Below are positions 1 through 6,899 of a DNA stretch of 12,339 bases, piece after piece. Numbering within the stretch: the stretch's first letter is position 1; each line of letters begins with the position of its first letter. Location of the stretch: assembly GCA_021777685.1 (NCBI GenBank), contig JAJYDH010000156.1:1-12339 (forward strand), written 5' to 3'. Under the pieces are notes generated by a model, which had not been told where the DNA came from, searched no databases, and was given only the letters and a program-made list of their open reading frames with translations. A program made the translations under genes and the position numbers. This DNA is from Planctomycetota bacterium. GTDB taxonomy: Bacteria; Planctomycetota; Planctomycetia; Isosphaerales; Isosphaeraceae.

Positions 1-1578
<1,578 letters not shown>

Positions 1579-1591
1579 CGGCCCGGAAAGC

Positions 1592-2566
1592 ATGACCAAA
1601 CTCCGCTGGGGAATCCTCGGCTGTGCCCGGGTCGCCCGATGGCAGGTCGGCCCGGCGTTCCGCGAGGCCGGGCTCGGCACCCTCCGCGCGATCGCCGGCC
1701 GAGATCCGACCCGGGCCCGCGAATGTGCCCGGGAGCTGCGAATCCCGGTCGCCCATGAGTCGTACCGGGCCCTGCTCGACGACCCCGAGGTCGACGCCGT
1801 CTACATCCCGCTCGTCAACGACCTGCACCATCGCTGGACCCTCGAAGCGGCCGACGCCGGCAAGCACGTCCTCTGCGAGAAGCCGTTCGCCCTCGACGCC
1901 GGCCAGGCCCGGGAGATGGCCGGGCGGTGCCGGTCTCGGGGCCTGGTCGTCCGCGAGGGGTTCATGTGGCGGCACCAGCCGAGGGTCCGGGAGGTCCTCC
2001 GGCTCGTCCGATCCGGGGCGATCGGCGAGCTTCGGCTGATCCGGGCCTCGTTCTCGTTCCCGCTCGGCGACGACCCCTGGCGGCTCGACCCCGGTCACGG
2101 CGGCGGGGCCCTGAGCGACGTCGGCAGTTACGGCGTGAACGCCGCGAGGCTGTTCGCCGGGGGGGAGCCGGTCGAGGTCCGCTCGCTCGCGACCTTCGGG
2201 CCGACCGGGGTCGACCTGTCGCTCGCGGCCGAATTGCGGTTCCCGGGCGGGGTCCTTGCCGTGGTCGACGCCAGCTACGAGCAGCCGCTCCGGAACTCGA
2301 TCGAGCTGGTCGGCCGCCTGGGGTCGATCGACATCCCCGACGCCTTCGTCCCGCCGGGTCGCCCGGTGGCCTACCTGAACGTCGATGGGAGGCGCCGCAA
2401 GATCCGGTCCGGCCGGGCGAACCCGTACGCGGCGATGTTGGATGACTTCGCGAGGGCCGTCGACGCGAGAGGGGCGGACGACCCGACGCTCGACGACCCC
2501 GAGGCCCAGATGGCGGCCCTCGACGCGATCCGCGCGGGCTTCGGCATGACCTGGCCCCGGACTTGA
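1592..2566 (+). CDS. Gfo/Idh/MocA-family NAD(P)-dependent oxidoreductase
   Basis: This 324-residue protein has the usual family length and no signal peptide, so it is probably cytoplasmic. The N-terminal Rossmann fold begins with WGILGCARVA (residues 6-15), a GxxGxA-type dinucleotide-binding loop with Cys and Ala in place of the more common Gly-Thr. The family hallmark EKP is at 96-98, with the catalytic-type lysine K97. FMWRHQP follows at 124-130, and GGGALSDVGSYGVN spans 170-183, where D176 and Y180 sit in the position of the proton-donor region of glucose-fructose oxidoreductase and dihydrodiol dehydrogenase. These features favour the sugar/diol dehydrogenase branch over inositol dehydrogenases, but the substrate cannot be read from sequence. 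The ATG at 1592 is preceded by a purine-rich GGAAAG at 1585-1590, close to the start. The gene lies 13 bases after lon and is probably co-transcribed with it; a functional link to Lon is not evident. Confidence 0.9.
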   Translation: MTKLRWGILGCARVARWQVGPAFREAGLGTLRAIAGRDPTRARECARELRIPVAHESYRALLDDPEVDAVYIPLVNDLHHRWTLEAADAGKHVLCEKPFALDAGQAREMAGRCRSRGLVVREGFMWRHQPRVREVLRLVRSGAIGELRLIRASFSFPLGDDPWRLDPGHGGGALSDVGSYGVNAARLFAGGEPVEVRSLATFGPTGVDLSLAAELRFPGGVLAVVDASYEQPLRNSIELVGRLGSIDIPDAFVPPGRPVAYLNVDGRRRKIRSGRANPYAAMLDDFARAVDARGADDPTLDDPEAQMAALDAIRAGFGMTWPRT

Positions 2567-2671
2567 ACCAATTTCGGGTTGCCGATCCGAATCCCTTGGG
2601 CTACCCTTCCGGTCCCGCGAGCGTGGCCCTCCCTCGACGCCCCTCGCCATCGGACAACTTGGGTTCCCCAC

Positions 2672-2675
2672 GGAG
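2672..2675 (+). promoter_or_regulatory. Ribosome binding site of the first channel-half gene
   Basis: GGAG lies nine bases before the ATG at 2685. This supports 2685 as the start, and the protein made from there begins directly with a plausible signal peptide. Confidence 0.55.
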
Positions 2676-2684
2676 CGAGCAAGG

Positions 2685-4526
2685 ATGCGCGCACCCCTGG
2701 CACGATGCCTCGCCCTGATCGGCCTCGTCCCGCTCTCGGCCCTCGGCGACGGCGCGCCGGTCGCCCCGAAACCACGAGCGGCCGAGGCCACGACCCCGAA
2801 GGCCGAGGCTCCGCCCTCGGCCACGATCACCCCGGTCACGAGGGCCGACGCCGCCCGCGAGCGGCTGGCGATCGCCGCCCGGCTCGACGACAAGGACAGG
2901 CCGGCTCCGAAGCCGATCCGCGATCTGCTGGAGGCCCGCAAGGCGCTGCTCCAGGAGTGGGAGAAGGTCAACAAGGAGCGGGCCGAGGTCGAGAACCCCG
3001 AGCGGAGCCCCGAGCGCGAGGCCGCCGAGTTCAAGCTGGACCTGGACAAGACCCGCGCCCTGCTCGAACAGGCGACCAAGGTGCCCGACGCCCTCCTGCC
3101 CGAGGCGTTCCGGGCGAAGGAGGCCGACGTCAAGGCCATCGAGGCCCGGCTCGGCGAGATGAAGGAGGCGATCGACGCGGCCCGGTCCGACCTGAAGGAC
3201 CGCTCGGCCGAGCTGGAGGCCCTCCGCGCCGACGGTTCGAGCAAGCTGGCGGCGAAGGTCGCGGCGCTCCGGACCGAGCGCGACAAGGTCTATCAAGGCG
3301 TCGCCGCGCTGGCCGCCGGCCACGGCGAGCGCCAGGCCGGCGTGGCCGCCGCGACCTCGCCCGAGGCCCGCGATCTCATCAAGGAGCGCCTGGTCAACTC
3401 CGAGTGGGAGGCCCGCGTCGAGGCCGAGCGGCTGGCCTGCATGGAGGCGAAGATCGCCCAGGCCGGCCGGCGGCTGGATCTCGGGACCGTCCAGATCGCG
3501 GCCAAGGCCGCCCGCGTCCAGCTCGGCCGTCAGCTCCTCGAACGGATGGAGGCCCGCTACGCCGCCCAGGCCGAGCGGCAGCGGAGCGACCTCAAGCAGG
3601 CCGTCGCCAAGGAAAAGACCCGCGCCGCGACCTCCGGCGACCCGGTCGAGCGCCGCCGGGCCAGTCGGACCGCCGAGCTGTTCGAGCTGGAATCGCAGGT
3701 CGTCGCCCACGAGAAGGCCCACGCCACCTCGGCCGGGGTCTCGGTCCAGGAGATGACCGCCCTGGCCGACGCGGCCAGCCTCGGCTTCGCCGAGCTGAAG
3801 AAGCTGCTCGACGACGACGACGTCAGCACGCTCGACGCCCTCCGGCTCAAGAACGACTTCCGGCGGATCGCGCCCGAGCGGGCCCAGATCGTCCGGACCG
3901 ACCTGGCCGAGACCGCCGCCGAGCTGACCACCTACGAGAACGCCCTGACCGACGCCGAGATCGACCTGGTCAACGACTCCCGCGACGACCGGTTCGACCG
4001 CGAGTCGCTCCTGGAGCAGATCCCCGAGAGGCGCCGGGCCGAGGCCAGCGCGATGCTCGAAGAGCTGGAGACCCGGCACAAGGCCCTGCTCAACCGCCGC
4101 CGGAACGTCCTCCAGAAGCTGGCCAGGCGGGCCGAAGACGCGCACAACCAGGTCCTCCGCCGGCTCCAGACCCTCGACGAGCAATACGCCTTCATCCGCA
4201 CCCACATCTTCTGGATCAGGGACGCCGAGCCGGTCGGCGCCGCGACCCTCGCCCACGCCCGGGACGACTCCCTCCGGACGGCCAAGGCCCTGGTCCGCCT
4301 GGCCTGCGAGACCTGCGACCGGTCGCTCTGGGGGCGCGTCTCTCCCGACTTCGTCCTGGCCCTGTCCGCGCTGGTCATCCTCCCCTGGCCCCTCCACCTG
4401 GGCCGCAAGGCGCTCGATCGCCTGAGGCTCGCCAACGCCCCCGGCACCGCGCTGGGGCTGGAGGACTTCCCGGCCGTCGAGCCGCCAGCGGTCGGCGATC
4501 GGCCGTCAGCCGGGCAGGAAGTGTGA
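2685..4526 (+). CDS. Periplasmic coiled-coil and first-helix half of a split MscK/KefA-type channel
   Basis: This 613-residue protein begins with a short Arg-containing stretch and a hydrophobic segment (residues 5-20), read as a signal peptide with likely cleavage near ALGDGA. Residues about 40-500 are rich in Glu, Lys, Arg, Ala and Leu with heptad character, as in the periplasmic MscS_porin region at the N-terminus of MscK/KefA. The segment YAFIRTHIFWIRDAEP (about 501-516, IFW at 508-510) corresponds to the SILTQQIFWVNSNRP region that precedes the first membrane helix of E. coli MscK (recalled). A hydrophobic helix follows at 555-574 and then a positive RKALDRLRL, which puts the C-terminus in the cytoplasm. 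The protein stops about 40 residues after this helix, at tandem stops TGA TAA (4524-4529), where MscK would continue with more helices. The next gene supplies exactly those. The last dozen or so residues are encoded by a degenerate heptamer repeat. The coiled-coil assignment is by eye; family assignment rests mainly on the IFW segment and on gene context. Confidence 0.75.
   Translation: MRAPLARCLALIGLVPLSALGDGAPVAPKPRAAEATTPKAEAPPSATITPVTRADAARERLAIAARLDDKDRPAPKPIRDLLEARKALLQEWEKVNKERAEVENPERSPEREAAEFKLDLDKTRALLEQATKVPDALLPEAFRAKEADVKAIEARLGEMKEAIDAARSDLKDRSAELEALRADGSSKLAAKVAALRTERDKVYQGVAALAAGHGERQAGVAAATSPEARDLIKERLVNSEWEARVEAERLACMEAKIAQAGRRLDLGTVQIAAKAARVQLGRQLLERMEARYAAQAERQRSDLKQAVAKEKTRAATSGDPVERRRASRTAELFELESQVVAHEKAHATSAGVSVQEMTALADAASLGFAELKKLLDDDDVSTLDALRLKNDFRRIAPERAQIVRTDLAETAAELTTYENALTDAEIDLVNDSRDDRFDRESLLEQIPERRRAEASAMLEELETRHKALLNRRRNVLQKLARRAEDAHNQVLRRLQTLDEQYAFIRTHIFWIRDAEPVGAATLAHARDDSLRTAKALVRLACETCDRSLWGRVSPDFVLALSALVILPWPLHLGRKALDRLRLANAPGTALGLEDFPAVEPPAVGDRPSAGQEV
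4487..4514 (+). repeat. Degenerate tandem heptamers at the end of the first channel-half gene
   Basis: Four successive 7-base units read AGCGGTC, GGCGATC, GGCCGTC and AGCCGGG. The first three match each other at five of seven positions. They fall inside the last codons of the gene (encoding roughly PAVGDRPSAG). In a GC-rich genome part of this similarity may be chance. Confidence 0.4.
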
Positions 4527-4651
4527 TAAGCCAGTCGCTGTTTGAGCGATAGTAATGCCGACGGCGCTGATCGCCGGCGATTCGCCCCGTATGGGTCCGG
4601 GCAGAATATCGTCGAATGAAACAGAAAGCGTGAATCGCCCGCGTTTCTGGC

Positions 4652-4749
4652 CCCCTCTCCCCTTGCGGGAGAGGGATGGGGTGAGGGGTTCCGGCTCCAG
4701 CCAAGCTGATCGACCCCTCTCCCCAACCCTCTCCCGCAAGGGGAGAGGG
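4652..4749. repeat. Large near-perfect inverted repeat (palindromic intergenic element)
   Basis: The left arm (about 4653-4688) and right arm (4714-4749) are reverse complements over 36 bases with two mismatches, separated by about 25 bases. Each arm also contains its own small hairpin: CCCTCTCCC and GGGAGAGGG around TTGC or GCAA. The arms contain CCCTCTCCCC and TTGCGGGAGAGGG-type sequence, a style of dispersed intergenic palindrome that I recall from many bacterial genomes. As RNA the whole would fold into a very stable hairpin. There is no T-run after it, so it is not a classical terminator, although it could attenuate transcription or block 3' exonucleases. No transposase is nearby, which suggests a REP- or MITE-like non-autonomous element. 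Confidence 0.85.
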
Positions 4750-4780
4750 AGTCAGGGTCCGGTCCCGGCCTGCAACTAAC

Positions 4781-4801
4781 ACCCGCTACCCGCTACCCGC
4801 T
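4781..4801 (+). repeat. Perfect tandem heptamer (ACCCGCT) x3
   Basis: Three exact consecutive copies of ACCCGCT end three bases before the Shine-Dalgarno region of the downstream gene. Copy number could vary by slippage and change the leader length of that gene. Confidence 0.9.
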
Positions 4802-4804
4802 CTT

Positions 4805-4810
4805 GAAGGG
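4805..4810 (+). promoter_or_regulatory. Ribosome binding site of the pore-half gene
   Basis: GAAGGG lies eight bases before the ATG at 4819. An in-frame TGA at 4804-4806 means no earlier start is possible. The pore half therefore has its own translation initiation site and cannot be reached by reading through from the upstream gene. Confidence 0.75.
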
Positions 4811-4818
4811 CCTTCGCC

Positions 4819-6615
4819 ATGCGAGAACTTCGACGATTCCTGATCGGGCTGGCCTCGGCGGCGACCTGGCCCGCTTATGTGGGGCTGGTGGCGTTCGCGG
4901 CGAAGGCGGGGCCGTGGCCCCGCGACGTCGCCTGGCCGATGTGCGTCCTGCTGCTCGGGCTGGCGGCGGCCTTGTTGCTCGTGATGGTGGGGCGGATGGC
5001 GTTCCGCAAGGGGGGCTGGGCCGAGGAGGTCCTGCTCGCCCCGAAGGAGGTCACGCGGCAGATGCGGCGGGTCGTCATGACGCTGGCCGTCGCCGGGTTC
5101 TTGCTCCTGATGCCCGAATTGATGCTCCGAGAGGGGCTGATCGCGCCCGGAGGCCGGCCGGTCTCGGCCGCGGGGCTGGGGCGGTTGCTGATCCTCGGCT
5201 TCGAGCTGACGTGCTGGATTCTCGCGTACCGCGTGCTCCGGTCGAACTCGCCGCTGCTCGACTGGCTCGCGGAAGACCCGACGAGGCTCGGCCGGGCGGG
5301 CCGGCACCGCCGGGCCGTCACCTCGACGATCCTGGCGGGCCTGGCGCTGGTCCTGGTCCTCGACGGGGCGGGGTTCCGGTTCACCACCAAGAGGTTGACC
5401 TTCGGCGGCCTCTTCACGATCGGCCTGGTCGGGGCCTGCTGGGGGACTTACCTGATCCTGCTCCAAATCATCGACAAGCAAGGGCACCGCTGGACCAAGG
5501 CCGCCCAGGACCAGCCGGCCGCCACCGGCGCCGACGAGGCCACGCCCGACGACCCCTGCTCGAAGCTCCGGACCCTGGCCAGGGTGGTCGTGACCCTGCT
5601 GGGCGCCTTCGGCCTGGCGTGGATCTGGAACGTCGACCTGGCCCTGTTCTATTACATCAGCGAGCAGCCGCTCTGGACCCTCGCCGACAAGACGGTGAAC
5701 CTCGGCGACGTGGTCAAGATGGGCGTCATCTTCTTCGTGACGGGGGGCGCCTGGCGCTACCTCACCACCTTCTTCACCGTGGCGATCTTCCCGAAGATGC
5801 CCGACGACCCGGGCATCCGGTTCGCCGTGGTGACGCTCTGCCGCTACGCCGTGCTCGCCGTCGGCATGCTGGCGGGGCTCTCGGCGATCCACCTCGGGCT
5901 GGAGCGGATCGGCGTCGTGCTCGCGGCGCTGGGGGTGGGGCTCGGGTTCGGCTTGCAGGAGATCGTCTCGAACTTCGTCAGCGGGATCATCCTGCTGCTT
6001 GAGCGGCCGATCCGCGTGGGCGACCTGGTCACGGTCTCCGACATGACGGGCAAGGTCGACCGGATCAACATCCGGGCGACCACGATCATCAACGGCGACA
6101 ACCAGAGCATGATCGTGCCGAACCGCCAGTTCATCACCGGCAACCTGATCAACTGGACGCACAAGGACCGGATCATCCGCGTGGTGATCACGGTCAACGT
6201 CTCCCAGGGCACCGAGGCCGACAAGGTGACGGACCTGCTCCTGTCGATCGCCCACGCCGACCCCGACGTCCTGAACAACCCGGTCCCCTCGGCGTTCCTC
6301 GACGCCTTCGGAGACTCGGCGCTCAAGTTCACCCTCAGCGTCTTCGTACCCGACCCCAGCCTGATGGGTCGGGTCAAGCACCGCCTCTTCGCCGAGGTCC
6401 AGGCCCGGTTCCAGGCCGCCGGGATCGTGATCCCCCTGCCCGCCCAGGAGCTTCGGGTCCACGCCATGAACCTCGAAGCCCGCGATCACGCCATCGCCAG
6501 ATCCGGGGGCTTCCGCCAGGACCTCGCCGAGGCCGTCCCGCCCGCGCCCCGATTCGCCACCAAGGTCCCCCTGCCCGTCCCGGCCGAGGAATGCCATCGG
6601 GGGGTGGATGAGTGA
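4819..6615 (+). CDS. Membrane and pore half of a split MscK/KefA-type mechanosensitive channel (MscS family)
   Basis: This 598-residue inner-membrane protein opens under membrane tension to release solutes in osmotic downshock, as known for the family. Hydrophobic segments by eye: 7-30, 38-60, 85-104, 122-140, 166-184, 195-217, 253-281, 296-318, 341-358 and 362-396. The stretch around GGWAEEVLLAPKEVTRQMRR (65-84) followed by a helix resembles the middle of the MscK membrane domain. The last helix contains GVGLGFGLQEIVSNFVSGI (372-390) and then ERPIRVGDLV (395-404), the pore helix and start of the beta domain of MscS channels. IRATTI (418-423), VPNRQFIT (433-440) and INWT (444-447) continue the beta domain. 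Residues 450-555 match the cytoplasmic vestibule. Complete MscK proteins are about 1100 residues and start with a periplasmic domain that is missing here but encoded by the preceding gene. The N-terminus would be cytoplasmic, which fits a break in the first cytoplasmic loop. There is no sign of pore decay. Confidence 0.93.
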   Translation: MRELRRFLIGLASAATWPAYVGLVAFAAKAGPWPRDVAWPMCVLLLGLAAALLLVMVGRMAFRKGGWAEEVLLAPKEVTRQMRRVVMTLAVAGFLLLMPELMLREGLIAPGGRPVSAAGLGRLLILGFELTCWILAYRVLRSNSPLLDWLAEDPTRLGRAGRHRRAVTSTILAGLALVLVLDGAGFRFTTKRLTFGGLFTIGLVGACWGTYLILLQIIDKQGHRWTKAAQDQPAATGADEATPDDPCSKLRTLARVVVTLLGAFGLAWIWNVDLALFYYISEQPLWTLADKTVNLGDVVKMGVIFFVTGGAWRYLTTFFTVAIFPKMPDDPGIRFAVVTLCRYAVLAVGMLAGLSAIHLGLERIGVVLAALGVGLGFGLQEIVSNFVSGIILLLERPIRVGDLVTVSDMTGKVDRINIRATTIINGDNQSMIVPNRQFITGNLINWTHKDRIIRVVITVNVSQGTEADKVTDLLLSIAHADPDVLNNPVPSAFLDAFGDSALKFTLSVFVPDPSLMGRVKHRLFAEVQARFQAAGIVIPLPAQELRVHAMNLEARDHAIARSGGFRQDLAEAVPPAPRFATKVPLPVPAEECHRGVDE

Positions 6616-6639
6616 AGATAGATTCTAACATCCCGCCTT

Positions 6640-6767
6640 GGAGTGCGGGAGCTTGCTCCCGCTTTTTCCCCGGGAGCTTGCTCCCGGCGGGCGCCCGAGA
6701 AGATCCGGGAGCAAGCTCCCTCCTGGAGTGCGGGAGCAAGTTCCCGCACTCCGGGAGCTCGAGCCGG
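6640..6767. repeat. Cluster of short GC-rich palindromes (REP-like)
   Basis: Four related hairpins lie between the channel and AsmA-like genes: 6645-6662 (GCGGGAGCTTGCTCCCGC), 6670-6687 (CCGGGAGCTTGCTCCCGG), 6707-6720 (GGGAGCAAGCTCCC) and 6725-6752, whose 11-base perfect stem GGAGTGCGGGA encloses a six-base loop. The first two carry CTTG in the centre and the last two CAAG, so the cluster is two units in one orientation followed by two in the other. GGAGTGCGGGAGC occurs at both 6640-6652 and 6725-6737. A looser inverted pair (CCGGGAGCTCGAGCCGG) ends the cluster at 6751-6767. This arrangement is typical of dispersed palindromic elements. Confidence 0.85.
6645..6667 (+). terminator. Probable Rho-independent terminator of the channel genes
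   Basis: Thirty bases after the stop codon of the pore-half gene, a seven-base GC-rich stem (GCGGGAG/CTCCCGC around CTTG) is followed at once by TTTTT (6663-6667). This is the only hairpin of the local cluster with a T-run, so it may be a palindromic repeat co-opted as terminator. Confidence 0.65.
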
Positions 6768-6842
6768 ATTCGACGACCCTGAGGAGCCCTCGACGACCCG
6801 GCGCGACCCGCCGGCCGACCGGGGCCCGACTTCCCGGTCGCC

Positions 6843-6859
6843 TTGGCACGTCTTTCGCT
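6843..6859 (+). promoter_or_regulatory. Sigma-54 (RpoN) type -24/-12 promoter candidate
   Basis: TTGGCACG, four bases, then TCGCT matches the RpoN consensus YTGGCACG-N4-TTGCW with a single mismatch (C for T at 6856). The essential GG (6845-6846) and GC (6857-6858) are present at the correct spacing. Transcription would start near 6870, leaving about 30 bases of leader that contain the Shine-Dalgarno site of the gene at 6900. RpoN promoters need an enhancer-binding activator; the palindromes at 6645-6752 lie in the distance range where such sites occur, but this is only a possibility. Confidence 0.6.
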
Positions 6860-6887
6860 GCAAATGCACCTCGATCCGAACACCTGT

Positions 6888-6891
6888 GAGG
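6888..6891 (+). promoter_or_regulatory. Ribosome binding site of the AsmA-like gene
   Basis: GAGG ends eight bases before the ATG at 6900. It decides for this ATG against the in-frame TTG at 6843, which lies inside the RpoN-type promoter match and has no comparable site. Confidence 0.7.
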
Positions 6892-6899
6892 ACGTCGCG

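Larger units (their letters stand above)
4527..4818. other. 292-base gap between the two channel-half genes
   Basis: This region has no plausible gene. Bases 4527-4650 are visibly less GC-rich than the flanking genes and carry stops in the frames that would join the two neighbouring proteins, so there is no sign of a simple frameshift between them. A second in-frame stop (TAA 4527-4529) follows the TGA, and TGA at 4804-4806 closes the downstream gene's frame just before its start. GGCGATTC at 4574-4581 is repeated inverted at 4632-4639. The large inverted repeat (4652-4749) and a heptamer array (4781-4801) fill most of the rest. I see no convincing promoter. Confidence 0.8.

Noticed and set aside
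2579..2607. TTGCCG, 17 bases, TACCCT upstream of the first channel-half gene as a housekeeping promoter
   Set aside because: It matches sigma-70 consensus at only about four and three of six positions; too weak to call, although a promoter in this 118-base gap is likely.
2698..2713. Second TGGCACG, tested as a sigma-54 promoter
   Set aside because: It lies inside the coding start of the first channel-half gene, and the -12 GC is missing at the required spacing.
2579..4552. A 657-codon plus-strand frame overlapping the first channel-half gene
   Set aside because: The translation is Arg/Pro/Gly-rich and featureless, while the overlapping frame from 2685 has a signal peptide, heptad-rich sequence and a membrane helix.
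4571..4640. GGCGATTC and GAATCGCC inverted eight-base pair as an operator or attachment site
   Set aside because: The arms are short and 50 bases apart; such pairs are expected by chance.
4527..4818. Frameshift or sequencing error joining the two channel halves
   Set aside because: The gap is 292 bases with several stops, lower GC and repeats, and the downstream gene has its own ribosome binding site preceded by an in-frame stop.
6771..6799. Direct repeat CGACGACCC at a 20-base distance
   Set aside because: It is nine bases of sequence common in this GC-rich genome, with no further similarity between the units.
6843..6899. TTG at 6843 as start of the AsmA-like protein
   Set aside because: It would add 19 residues before the basic N-terminal anchor, lacks a ribosome binding site and lies in the RpoN-type promoter match; the ATG at 6900 has GAGG at correct spacing.
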